Both the position numbers and the translations under genes were made by a program. Of a stretch of DNA of 64,000 bases, positions 1 to 8,327 are shown piece by piece (the stretch's first letter is position 1; the number at the start of each line of letters is the position of its first letter). This DNA comes from Sphingobacterium multivorum (GTDB taxonomy: Bacteria > Bacteroidota > Bacteroidia > Sphingobacteriales > Sphingobacteriaceae), in assembly GCF_039511225.1 (NCBI RefSeq), contig NZ_CP154261.1, forward strand, positions 620,001 to 684,000, written 5' to 3'. Below the pieces are notes generated by a model. The model did not search any database and was not told where the DNA came from. It saw nothing but the letters and a program-made list of their open reading frames with translations.

Positions 1-890
1 CTGCACCATATGACAATCAGGACCTTGGTCAACACAAAACGCTGGGACTTGTATTTTTGAATCCCAGTTTACGTACACGTTTGAGCACACAAAAAGCGGC
101 GATGAATCTGGGCATGAATGTGATGGTTATGAACATGGATAAAGATGGTTGGGCTCTTGAAACACAGGATGGTGTTGTGATGAACGGGACAACTGTTGAA
201 CATATTCGTGAAGCCGCTGCTGTTATGGGCGAGTATTGTGATATTTTGGGACTACGTTCTTTTCCAAAATTGAAGGATCGTGAAGAAGATTATAGTGAGG
301 ACCTGTTCAACAAATTCATTAAGTACTGTGGTGTTCCCGTTGTTTCCTTAGAGAGTGCAACACGCCATCCATTGCAGAGTTTGACAGATATAATTACCAT
401 CACTGAGTACAAGAAAATTGAAAAGCCGAAGGTGGTATTGGCTTGGGCTCCGCATGTGAAGGCATTACCTCAGGCAGTGCCTAATTCTTTTGCGGAATGG
501 ATGTGCAAAGCACAAGAGGAGGGATTGGTGGATTTTACGATAGCTCAGCCTATGGGATATGAATTAAGTGAAGAATTTACCGCTGGTGCAACCATATCCA
601 ATAATCTTGAGGAAAGTTTAAAAGATGCTGATTTTGTCTATGTGAAAAACTGGTCTTCTTATCAGGAATATGGCGAAGTATATGGTGTTGATGAAGATTG
701 GATGATGGATAACAAGAAGCTCAAGCTGACAAACGATGCCAAAGTCATGCACTGTTTGCCAGTACGAAGAGATCTCGAACTATCTTCTGAAATTTTGGAT
801 GGGCCAAACTCACTCGTGATTAAAGAAGCCAGCAACCGTGTATGGGCTGCTCAGGTTGTTTTGAAACGTATGTTAGAGGATTTGGTATAG
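1..890 (+). CDS. argF': N-acyl-ornithine carbamoyltransferase (argF'), 5' end outside window
   Basis: Transfers a carbamoyl group to N-acetyl- or N-succinyl-ornithine in arginine synthesis. The frame is open from base 3, so the N-terminus lies upstream; about 295 residues are visible. The carbamoyl-phosphate motif reads SLRTR, followed by the ATRHPLQS segment, the PQAVPNSFAEWM loop and HCLPVRR near the C-terminus, all typical of the argF' branch rather than classical ornithine transcarbamylase. The loop MNGTTVEH has Val where, as I recall, Xanthomonas AOTCase has Glu and Bacteroides SOTCase has Pro; this favours succinyl-ornithine. It is followed 51 bp later by argB in an apparent operon. Family is certain, acyl specificity is inferred. 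Confidence 0.95.
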   Translation, partial: APYDNQDLGQHKTLGLVFLNPSLRTRLSTQKAAMNLGMNVMVMNMDKDGWALETQDGVVMNGTTVEHIREAAAVMGEYCDILGLRSFPKLKDREEDYSEDLFNKFIKYCGVPVVSLESATRHPLQSLTDIITITEYKKIEKPKVVLAWAPHVKALPQAVPNSFAEWMCKAQEEGLVDFTIAQPMGYELSEEFTAGATISNNLEESLKDADFVYVKNWSSYQEYGEVYGVDEDWMMDNKKLKLTNDAKVMHCLPVRRDLELSSEILDGPNSLVIKEASNRVWAAQVVLKRMLEDLV

Positions 891-941
891 TACAATCCTA
901 TTGATTTTTGAAAAACTATTTTTATTGGGAAAAGTTGCGTA

Positions 942-1739
942 ATGGCTAATAGTGTATTAAATATTATTAAAATTGGCGGGAATATTATTGATGATGAACG
1001 CCAATTGGATTCTTTTTTAGAAAAGTTCTCCGCATTATCGGGGAAAAAGATTCTTGTACATGGCGGGGGTAAAATTGCAACTCGTTTGGCTAGTGAACTG
1101 GGCATTGAAGCCCAAATGGTTGAAGGGCGCCGTGTGACAAATGAGGAAATGTTACGCATTGTAACAATGGTATACGCCGGATTGACAAACAAGACAATCG
1201 TCGCTAAGTTGCAAAACTTGAAATGTGATGCTGTCGGATTAACCGGAGCTGATGGGGATGTCATTAAAGCGATAAAGCGTCCTGTAAAGGACATCGATTA
1301 TGGTTTTGTAGGTGATTTGTTACATGACTCTGTAAATACCTTGGCCATCAAAAAGTTTTTGGAAGCGGGTTTTGTTCCTGTGTTTTCAGCTATTACACAT
1401 AATGGCCTTGGACAATTGCTCAATACCAACGCGGATACAATAGCTTCTTCATTGGCGGTGTCTTTGGCTTCATTATATGAAACTTCTTTGGTTTATTGTT
1501 TCGAGAAGAACGGCGTTTTACGCGATGTAACAGATGAGAATTCGGTAATCCCAACGATTAAGTCAGAAGAGTTTGAACATCTTAAGGAATCCGGCGTAGT
1601 GAACGACGGGATGATCCCTAAGTTGCAAAATGCATTCAATGCTATAAATAAAGGTGTTCAAGAGGTCTATATTGGAAATGCTAATAATTTGCATTTGTTT
1701 CAACAAGGACAATTTGGCACTTGCTTGACATTAAAATAA
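942..1739 (+). CDS. argB: N-acetylglutamate (N-acylglutamate) kinase
   Basis: Phosphorylates the gamma-carboxylate of N-acylglutamate, the second step of arginine synthesis. The 265-residue protein has normal family length and the amino-acid kinase fold: KIGGN near residue 11, the glycine-rich VHGGGK near 40, GRRVT near 62 and the NTNADTIA segment near 165. The ATG is the first one after argF' and the spacing (51 bp before, 27 bp to proC) indicates an operon. If the pathway runs on succinylated intermediates, as described for Bacteroides, the substrate would be N-succinylglutamate; the sequence does not decide this. Confidence 0.95.
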   Translation: MANSVLNIIKIGGNIIDDERQLDSFLEKFSALSGKKILVHGGGKIATRLASELGIEAQMVEGRRVTNEEMLRIVTMVYAGLTNKTIVAKLQNLKCDAVGLTGADGDVIKAIKRPVKDIDYGFVGDLLHDSVNTLAIKKFLEAGFVPVFSAITHNGLGQLLNTNADTIASSLAVSLASLYETSLVYCFEKNGVLRDVTDENSVIPTIKSEEFEHLKESGVVNDGMIPKLQNAFNAINKGVQEVYIGNANNLHLFQQGQFGTCLTLK

Positions 1740-1766
1740 AAATCTAACCTAAACCCAACGATCGCT

Positions 1767-2573
1767 ATGAAAAAGGTCACCATTATCGGAAGCGGTAATA
1801 TCGGTCTTTCCTTGGCAAAAGGACTTGTAAAAAGTGAATTTGCCCATGCTTCCGATATTACCTTGACGAGGAGAAATTTGAATGCACTGGCCGAAGAGGC
1901 GCGCCAAGGCTTCTCAATAAGTAATGATAATAAGCTCGCTGTAAAGGGGGCTGATATTGTTGTTTTCGCAATCTTACCTCAACAACTAAAAAAGGTATTG
2001 GTGGAAGTGGCTCCTGTAATTGAAAAGACCAATCAGATTTTTGTCTCTATTGTGTCGGGAGTTTCTTGTGCCGATTTAAAAGCAGAGTTGGGTGCAGATG
2101 CCACAGTGATACGAGCAATGCCCAATACGGCAATTGCAATAGCGCAATCAATGACGTGTATCGCCAGCGACAATGCTTCAGACGACAGTTTGAAGGAGGT
2201 TGAGAAAATGTTTGAAACTGTTGGTTCAGTCGTTGTTATTAATGAGGACCTAATGACATCGGCGACGGCATTGTGTGCTTGCGGTATCGCATTCTTTCTA
2301 CGTGCGATCCGTGCTGCTTCACAAGGTGGGGTTGAAATCGGGTTTCATGCGCATGATGCATTAAAGATGGCGGTTCAAACTGCAAAAGGCGCTGCTGATT
2401 TGTTATTGCATACCAATGCTCATCCAGAAGGAGAGATTGATAAGGTAACATCACCAAAGGGCTGTACAATAGCGGGACTGAACGAAATGGAACATAATGG
2501 TTTTAGTTCTGCTTTTATAAAAGGAATTAAACTGTCTGCGGATAAAGCAGGAGGACTATACCATGAAGGATAA
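1767..2573 (+). CDS. proC: Pyrroline-5-carboxylate reductase
   Basis: Reduces 1-pyrroline-5-carboxylate to proline with NAD(P)H. The 268 residues start with the Rossmann glycine motif IGSGNIG (residues 6-12), keep the VSIVSGVS and IRAMPNTAIA segments, and carry the C-terminal SPKGCTIAGL signature. Its last 11 bases overlap the start of argE, which implies translational coupling. Being inside an arg operon is common in Bacteroidota and links proline to arginine supply. A role on an acylated arginine intermediate cannot be excluded, but no residue suggests it. Confidence 0.95.
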   Translation: MKKVTIIGSGNIGLSLAKGLVKSEFAHASDITLTRRNLNALAEEARQGFSISNDNKLAVKGADIVVFAILPQQLKKVLVEVAPVIEKTNQIFVSIVSGVSCADLKAELGADATVIRAMPNTAIAIAQSMTCIASDNASDDSLKEVEKMFETVGSVVVINEDLMTSATALCACGIAFFLRAIRAASQGGVEIGFHAHDALKMAVQTAKGAADLLLHTNAHPEGEIDKVTSPKGCTIAGLNEMEHNGFSSAFIKGIKLSADKAGGLYHEG

Positions 2574-3627
2574 ACAGGGCTTATTTGAAGATGCTCTGGC
2601 CCTTTTAAAACAATTAATTGGACTGTCGTCTTTAAGTAAAGAGGAAGAGTTCACAGCGGATTTAATTGATCGCTTCTTTCAGGAGCGTGACATCAAAACA
2701 CATCGAAAAGGTAATAATGTCTGGGTATATAATGCTCATTATGATAGCACCAAACCTACGATATTACTCAACTCCCATCACGATACAGTAAAACCAAATA
2801 CAGGTTATACAAGAGATCCTTTGGCGGCGACTGTAGAGGAAGGTAAATTGTACGGATTGGGGAGCAATGATGCTGGAGGCTGTTTGGTTTCACTGATCGC
2901 CACGTTTTTGTATTTTTACCAGCAGACGGACTTGAAGTATAACTTCTGTCTTGTCGCTAGTGCCGAAGAAGAGATCTCAGGTAAGAACGGTGTAGAATCT
3001 GTTTTGGATGATATCGGTTCAATTGATTTTGCAATTGTGGGTGAACCTACATTATTGGATTTGGCAATTGCAGAAAAGGGACTGATGGTGTTGGATTGTA
3101 CAGCATTAGGGACGGCTGGACATGCCGCACGTAATGAGGGCGATAATGCAATCTACAAAGCGATCAAGGATATTGAATGGTTTCAAAATTATACATTTGA
3201 AAGGACTTCGTCAACCTTAGGTCCCATTAAGATGTCGGTGACAGTAATTCAGGCGGGATCGCAACATAATGTGGTGCCGGCTACTTGTAACTTTGTTGTC
3301 GATGTCAGAACCACAGATGCTTATTCGAATGAAGAGACGTTGGATATTATCAAGTCTCATGTAAAATCAGAGGTCACAGCGAGATCGACGCGTCTGAAGT
3401 CTTCTTCTATTCCTGAAACGCATCCAATTGTCAAAGCAGGTGTTGCACTGGGGCGTAAGGTATATGGATCGCCGACAATGAGTGATCAGGCTCTTATTCC
3501 TGTCCCTTCCCTGAAGTTGGGGCCAGGTGATAGTGCGCGGTCGCATATGGCGGATGAGTTTATCTATATTGATGAAATTAGAGCAGGGATTGATCTCTAT
3601 ATCGCCATGTTGGAAAAGATAGTATAA
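2563..3627 (+). CDS. argE: M20 family N-acyl-ornithine/citrulline deacylase (ArgE-like)
   Basis: Metal-dependent hydrolase that should remove the acyl group from N-acylcitrulline (or N-acylornithine), since the transcarbamylase here acts on the acylated substrate. The 354-residue protein has the M20 signatures: SHHDTVKP with the metal ligand His and the catalytic Asp, GSNDAGG with the bridging Asp, SAEEEISG with the catalytic Glu pair, and a dimerisation domain starting near GHAARNEG. It overlaps proC by 11 bp and ends the operon at a strong terminator. The exact acyl group is not readable from sequence. Confidence 0.93.
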   Translation: MKDKQGLFEDALALLKQLIGLSSLSKEEEFTADLIDRFFQERDIKTHRKGNNVWVYNAHYDSTKPTILLNSHHDTVKPNTGYTRDPLAATVEEGKLYGLGSNDAGGCLVSLIATFLYFYQQTDLKYNFCLVASAEEEISGKNGVESVLDDIGSIDFAIVGEPTLLDLAIAEKGLMVLDCTALGTAGHAARNEGDNAIYKAIKDIEWFQNYTFERTSSTLGPIKMSVTVIQAGSQHNVVPATCNFVVDVRTTDAYSNEETLDIIKSHVKSEVTARSTRLKSSSIPETHPIVKAGVALGRKVYGSPTMSDQALIPVPSLKLGPGDSARSHMADEFIYIDEIRAGIDLYIAMLEKIV

Positions 3628-3657
3628 AAAAAGCTTCCATTTTTATGGAAGCTTTTT
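3628..3657. terminator. Bidirectional terminator between argE and the Lrp gene
   Basis: A 13-bp perfect stem (3628-3640 with 3645-3657, loop tttt) has A and T runs at its two ends, so it can end transcription in both directions: argE from the left and the Lrp-type gene from the right. Confidence 0.9.
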
Positions 3658-3661
3658 TATA

Positions 3662-4135
3662 CTAGACTAAGCTGATTTGACGTTTAATACTCTCCTCGAG
3701 AGAGATGATCGTCTCGGTACGTTGAATCCCAGGTACGGATTGAATGTCTTCATTCAATACTTTTCTGAGGTGAACTGTATCTCTACAGATGATTTTTGCA
3801 AAAATACTGTATTGGCCAGTACAATAATGTAATTCGACCACTTCTTTGATTTCTTTCAATTTATCTACCGCATCTGCATATTGTGAACCTTTTTCAAGAT
3901 AGATACCCAAAAAGGCCGTGATATCAAATCCGACTTTTTGAGGATTGATAATTAGATTTGACCCTCTAATGATACCTAATTCTTCCATCTTCTTCATTCT
4001 AACGTGAATTGTACCACCTGATACAATTAGCTTTTTTGCTATTTCTGTATAAGGAATAGAGGCATCGTTCATTAGAATAGACAAGATTTGGATATCCAAA
4101 TTGTCTAGATCATAGTTTGCATATTGATTTTCCAT
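3662..4135 (-). CDS. Lrp/AsnC family transcriptional regulator
   Basis: DNA-binding regulator of the leucine-responsive family, 157 residues, the normal size. It has an N-terminal winged helix-turn-helix (LDIQILSILMNDASIPYTEI onward, to about residue 60) and a C-terminal RAM/AsnC ligand-binding domain. I chose the ATG at 4135; a TTG two codons upstream is also possible. It faces the argF'-argB-proC-argE operon across a shared terminator, so arginine, proline or glutamate sensing is a reasonable guess, but neither ligand nor targets can be read. A TAATTTTG minus-strand -7-like motif lies at 4212-4219. Confidence 0.93.
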   Translation of the reverse strand: MENQYANYDLDNLDIQILSILMNDASIPYTEIAKKLIVSGGTIHVRMKKMEELGIIRGSNLIINPQKVGFDITAFLGIYLEKGSQYADAVDKLKEIKEVVELHYCTGQYSIFAKIICRDTVHLRKVLNEDIQSVPGIQRTETIISLEESIKRQISLV

Positions 4136-4490
4136 TAACAATGGTTTTTGTGTTCATTAATTGGCCGTTGCATCAAAATCGGACCAATAGCTAAAATAAT
4201 TAAATTTATTTCAAAATTACTAAGAATTTTCGGTTTATAGATGTAAATTTAATAAAAAATACTTATTCATATTGATAATGTTATATGTTTTTGATTGAAA
4301 GTGATTATAATTGTTTCATGGTGATCTTATTATAGGTTAAGTGATTGTTTTCATGTTTGATATCAGGATTATGATAAATTAATTTAGTATTGCCTTTTTT
4401 AGAAGTAGGAAATGCAGTTGGCCTATTAACAATCTAATCAGTTCGTATTTAGCGGTTGATAGGTTAAAAATGTAGCCAACCGTGTGATGT
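4136..4490. other. AT-rich intergenic region with a structured leader
   Basis: About 350 bp without a gene. The left part should hold the Lrp promoter. The right end (4417-4480) can fold into a two-part hairpin directly before the next gene and is listed separately. I see no RNA gene or repeat in the middle. Confidence 0.6.
4417..4480 (+). promoter_or_regulatory. Nested hairpin in the 5' leader of the kinase-like gene
   Basis: GTTGGC at 4417-4422 pairs with GCCAAC at 4475-4480, and the adjoining CTATTAAC at 4423-4430 pairs with GTTGATAG at 4455-4462 (one G-U pair). This gives a 14-bp helix interrupted on the 3' side by a 12-nt bulge and closed by a 24-nt loop. The structure ends about 10 nt before the TTG start at 4491, so it could control translation. 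Function is inferred from position only. Confidence 0.45.
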
Positions 4491-5570
4491 TTGAGTAAAC
4501 GAAAAATCAAATACGGAATAGCGATGGAAGAAGTTCAAGATGTAAAGATTTCGAAAAAGAAGCCGATTTTTGAAGTAGGGGAAGGACTTCATAAATACCT
4601 TAAGCTGTATCAGCGAGACGAAAAGTTGCCTATAGGATATAAGGATCTATTGAATTTTACGGAGACAGTGCCTGTTATGGATAAATTTGGCAACGATACT
4701 TTTTGGGAGACTCCACTGTATCCGCAATATCTTATTGACCAATTGTATGACGGGTTGAAGGTGATTTATGCTAAATTGAAAGCATCAGGTAATACGCGAA
4801 TCGTCCAGCACAAATATATTGATCGTGTCGAGTACTGCGGCTTTGGCAATACGAAACCCTTTCGTATTCGTATCGTGAACCGTTTAAATGATGTGTATGA
4901 TTATTTTTACATCAAGCAGGCCGATGCATCAAGAATATATGGACTGGAGTTGGAAGAAATATTGTCGCCCAACCAGGTGAATTATATGGTAGACCATGAT
5001 ACCTTGGTTGAGGAACATATTGTTGGAATTCCGGGAGACACTTTTTCGAAAACACGTATGTTCTCGCCTGATTATAATCTGACCCGGATTTCTAAGGAAT
5101 TTGTCAAGTTTAATGAGCGATGTATTATTACGTTGTTGGGGGATATGCGGGCATACAATTTCGTTATGCAGATTACACCAGATTTTGATGATTTCCAGTT
5201 TCGAATTCGGGCAATAGATTTTGACCAGCAGTTTTATGAGGGAAATCCGAAGGTATATATGCCGCAATTTTTTAAGGAGAATCTTCCCTATGTCAAACTA
5301 GCGATGGAACATCTCAATGAAAAAACAGTACTGCAATACCAACAAGAGGAGCGTTCCTCTATTGTGCATAGAGTTCGGAGCGAAAGACATCGGATCGCTG
5401 ATCTGAGGGATGCCTCGCAAACGCAGGTGCTCTCGACCCAAGAGAATATCAAACAGTTACGTGAGGGCTATGCTGAATTTTATCAGAACAACTCTTATCT
5501 CAAGTGTAAAACGATGACGGATATTGTGGAATTGAATGTGAAGAATGTGATTCGTCAGGTTCAAATGTAA
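4491..5570 (+). CDS. Conserved hypothetical protein with a kinase-like catalytic motif
   Basis: I do not recognise a named family. The 359-residue soluble protein has no signal peptide or membrane segment. The stretch LLGDMRAYNFVMQI near residue 220, followed about 20 residues later by RAIDFDQQF, resembles the GDxxxxN and I/VDFD catalytic and metal-binding motifs of the aminoglycoside-phosphotransferase/protein-kinase fold. The C-terminal 70 residues look helical and charged, with QEERSSIVHRVRSERHR. The track start is TTG at 4491; an ATG at 4524 would give 348 residues. Its stop directly abuts the ruvC stop. Low-molecular-weight substrate or protein kinase activity is only a hypothesis. Confidence 0.8.
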   Translation: MSKRKIKYGIAMEEVQDVKISKKKPIFEVGEGLHKYLKLYQRDEKLPIGYKDLLNFTETVPVMDKFGNDTFWETPLYPQYLIDQLYDGLKVIYAKLKASGNTRIVQHKYIDRVEYCGFGNTKPFRIRIVNRLNDVYDYFYIKQADASRIYGLELEEILSPNQVNYMVDHDTLVEEHIVGIPGDTFSKTRMFSPDYNLTRISKEFVKFNERCIITLLGDMRAYNFVMQITPDFDDFQFRIRAIDFDQQFYEGNPKVYMPQFFKENLPYVKLAMEHLNEKTVLQYQQEERSSIVHRVRSERHRIADLRDASQTQVLSTQENIKQLREGYAEFYQNNSYLKCKTMTDIVELNVKNVIRQVQM

Positions 5571-6137
5571 TTACTTGATTCGATCCTTGTTGTCTTTGAT
5601 AAAGGCGGACCATCCCGTGTACGATTTACTGTTGCCTGATACTGCGTTTTTCTGAAACGAGTGGCAGACAGCAATTGCCAATCCGTCGGTGGCATCTAAA
5701 AATTGTGGTGTTTCCTCAAATTTTAATAGATTTTTTAGCATAGCGGAAACCTGCTCCTTTGTCGCATTTCCATTTCCTGTAACGGATTGTTTTATCTTTC
5801 TTGGAGAATATTCGAAGATTGGAATATCTTGTGCTAATGCCGCCGCCATCGCAACACCTTGCGCTCGTCCTAATTTGAGCATGACCTGTATGTTTTTGCC
5901 ATAAAATGGTGATTCAAGGGCTACGCAGTCGGGATTATATTCCTGCATTAAAGCCGAAGTTTTTTTGAAAATACGTTGTAGTTTTAGGGCATGATCGTCT
6001 AAATGTCCCATTTTGATGACCCCCATTGAGATCAAGGATATGTTATTGCCGGCTTCTTTGATGATACCATATCCGAGCACAACGGTACCGGGGTCGATCC
6101 CTAAAATTATTCTTTCTTTCGCCTTTTCCTTCTGCAT
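5571..6137 (-). CDS. ruvC: Crossover junction endodeoxyribonuclease RuvC
   Basis: Holliday-junction resolvase that cuts symmetrically in homologous recombination, acting with RuvAB. About 188 residues from the ATG at 6137; a TTG two codons further up is possible. The RNase H-like fold is marked by GIDPGT near the N-terminus (first catalytic Asp), ALESPFYGKN (catalytic Glu) and LDATDGLAIAVCH (last two acidic residues). The SPRKIKQSVTGNGNATKEQV segment is the typical junction-binding helix region. No ruvA or ruvB lies nearby. It faces the preceding gene, stop to stop, with no spacer. Confidence 0.96.
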   Translation of the reverse strand: MQKEKAKERIILGIDPGTVVLGYGIIKEAGNNISLISMGVIKMGHLDDHALKLQRIFKKTSALMQEYNPDCVALESPFYGKNIQVMLKLGRAQGVAMAAALAQDIPIFEYSPRKIKQSVTGNGNATKEQVSAMLKNLLKFEETPQFLDATDGLAIAVCHSFQKNAVSGNSKSYTGWSAFIKDNKDRIK

Positions 6138-6216
6138 ATACAATATTACAAATTTTGCGTTTTATTCGCGGATTGCATTCGACAAAACTTAATCATTTGG
6201 CTAAAATTTAGTAACA

Positions 6217-7212
6217 TTGCTCTCTAATTATCGAAAGTTGACAGGAAGACAAAAAAAATACATCAGTCTTTTATTGAAGATATTGGTTTTCGCTCTGGCG
6301 ACCTGGTATATTGCCGTGAAAGTATCTGATAAAAGTAATATTGAGAAGTTTAAAACCCTAGTAGCAGGTTTAGAACAACATTCTGTTGTTTGGACCCTGG
6401 TTCTGATCGTGGTGTTAATGCTTGTAAATTGGTTGCTTGAAGTCGTTAAATGGCAGTATCTTGCCTCTAAACTGGAGCGTATTTCATTTTGGCGGGCCTT
6501 CCAATCCGTTTTTTGCGGACTTACCTGGGCTATTTTTACTCCCAATAGGATTGGAGAGTATGGTGGACGTGTTCTTTTTTTACAGCCTCAACATCGCGCA
6601 AAAGGAGCCGTGGCGATGGGCGTTGGATTGTTTGCACAATTGGTGCTCACAAGCGTTGCGGGATCATTAAGTATCGCTTGGTTTATCTGTAAATTTCTCT
6701 CAACTCCTTTAACCGTACAATTTGGTGTATGGCTACTTGCAATTATTTATGCCGGAGGATTTGTCATCTTATATTTCAATGTAAAATGGATCGATTTATT
6801 GGTCGGCAAAATTAAGTTTTTGAAACGGATTAAGCCTTTCTTTGAAGTATTGGAACATTATTCAATGCGCGAGCTCCGTATTGTTCTTTTAAATTCTTTG
6901 GCGCGATTTGTCATTTTTACTTCTCAGTATATCATCTTGATGAAGCTAACGCTACCTGAGTTACCGCTTTTATCCATGGTTCTGATGATTTTTATCCTGT
7001 TTTTTGTGCAGGCAGCGCTACCTACATTGGATATTTTTGATTTCAGTGTTAGAAGTTTCGTTGCAAGCAATCTATATAGTTATATTACCACACAGGAAAT
7101 TGCTGTAATGGCTATTGTTTCCTGCATTTGGTTCGTCAATTTGATTCTTCCAGCTATATTTGGTTCTATTTTTGTTTTTAAGATAAATTTTTTCGGTGAT
7201 ACAAATTCTTAA
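6217..7212 (+). CDS. Flippase-like membrane protein (LPG synthase TM region / UPF0104)
   Basis: A 331-residue polytopic membrane protein with about eight hydrophobic segments and no soluble domain. The segment FCGLTWAIFTPNRIGEYGGR matches the conserved loop of the family related to the membrane part of MprF. Such proteins are thought to move or handle lipid-linked intermediates. The start is TTG; an in-frame stop at 6202 leaves no ATG upstream. The following glycosyltransferase overlaps by 17 bp, so the pair probably makes and transports a glycolipid or polysaccharide precursor. Substrate unknown. Confidence 0.85.
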   Translation: MLSNYRKLTGRQKKYISLLLKILVFALATWYIAVKVSDKSNIEKFKTLVAGLEQHSVVWTLVLIVVLMLVNWLLEVVKWQYLASKLERISFWRAFQSVFCGLTWAIFTPNRIGEYGGRVLFLQPQHRAKGAVAMGVGLFAQLVLTSVAGSLSIAWFICKFLSTPLTVQFGVWLLAIIYAGGFVILYFNVKWIDLLVGKIKFLKRIKPFFEVLEHYSMRELRIVLLNSLARFVIFTSQYIILMKLTLPELPLLSMVLMIFILFFVQAALPTLDIFDFSVRSFVASNLYSYITTQEIAVMAIVSCIWFVNLILPAIFGSIFVFKINFFGDTNS

Positions 7213-8326
7213 CTATTTATTGATCATTTTTGCTTGCGTATACGTAATTCTAGTTTTATGGATGCGCAGAGGCTGGTTCTTGCTTTCGGAGCCTAACAAT
7301 ACTGTTAGGCCAACAATGACCGTATCTGTCATTATCGCAGCGCGGAATGAGGAGTTAAATATTAGGCGCACCATTGAATCGATACTAGGGCAAAATTATC
7401 CTAGAGAACTCCTGGAGTTAATTATTATCGATGACCATTCGGACGATAGTACGTCTTTGATTGTGAAAGAATATGAAGAAAAAGGTGTCAAGCTGATTCA
7501 ATTGAACGAAAATGGCCGTTTGAATTCCTACAAGAAATTGGCAATTTCAAGGGCAATAGACTGCTGTCGTGGCGAAATTATTATTACCACTGATGCAGAC
7601 TGCCGCATGGGGTCGAACTGGCTAAAGACGGTTATCAGTACATTTGAGAAAGAAGATGCCTATCTACAATCTTCTCCAGTGGTGTATTCGGAAGAAAACA
7701 GTTTTTTTGAACGACTGCAGACCCTGGAATTTTTGTATTTGATAGGTTTGGGTGCTGCAGGTATTGGTAATAAAAAACCAACGACCTGTAATGGTGCGAA
7801 TTTGGCCTATCGAAAGGACATTTTTAAACAAATGGGTGGATTTAAAGGGATTGATGAGCTTGCATCTGGAGATGATGAACTTTTTTTACATAAGGTAGCA
7901 GAACAATATCCCGATCGTATAACCTTTTGTAAATCACAAGATGCCGTTGTTTATACAGATGCAAAACCAGATTTGAAATCATTCATTAGTCAGCGTAGAC
8001 GCTGGGCTTCAAAAAGTACCAAATATAAAAATAAAGGTGTCATCGCATTGGGGATTTCCATTTGGTTTTTCAACTTATTGATATTAGTTGCTGCAGTCCT
8101 TGCGTTCTGTGGTGTGAAATTTGTTGCTTGGGTAGTACTGTTCGCGTTGTTATTGAAGATGACTGTCGAATTTCTTTTTATTCAACCTTTAACCAGGTTC
8201 GCAAGCAGAAATGAACTCTTATGGTATCTTCCTTTATTAAGCCTGGCTCATATCCTTTATCTAGCTTATATCGGCATATTGGGTAATGTTGGGAAGTATG
8301 ACTGGAAAGGAAGGCAGGTCAAGTAG
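7196..8326 (+). CDS. Membrane-bound family 2 glycosyltransferase
   Basis: A 376-residue processive-type GT2 enzyme. An N-terminal membrane helix (about residues 4-22) is followed by the GT-A domain, starting at VSVIIAARNEE, with IIIDDHSDDS, the DxD motif TTDADC, GDDELF as catalytic-base region and the QRRRW motif near 265. Two or three membrane helices close the protein. The GTG start overlaps the upstream flippase-like gene, and it keeps the first helix in frame. It probably adds sugar to a lipid or a growing chain at the inner membrane; donor and acceptor are unknown. It faces the acyltransferase gene one base away. Confidence 0.88.
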   Translation: MIQILNYLLIIFACVYVILVLWMRRGWFLLSEPNNTVRPTMTVSVIIAARNEELNIRRTIESILGQNYPRELLELIIIDDHSDDSTSLIVKEYEEKGVKLIQLNENGRLNSYKKLAISRAIDCCRGEIIITTDADCRMGSNWLKTVISTFEKEDAYLQSSPVVYSEENSFFERLQTLEFLYLIGLGAAGIGNKKPTTCNGANLAYRKDIFKQMGGFKGIDELASGDDELFLHKVAEQYPDRITFCKSQDAVVYTDAKPDLKSFISQRRRWASKSTKYKNKGVIALGISIWFFNLLILVAAVLAFCGVKFVAWVVLFALLLKMTVEFLFIQPLTRFASRNELLWYLPLLSLAHILYLAYIGILGNVGKYDWKGRQVK

Positions 8327-8327
8327 C

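Noticed and set aside
851-1294. 147-codon ORF antisense to argB
   Set aside because: It overlaps argB almost fully and argB is an unambiguous family member.
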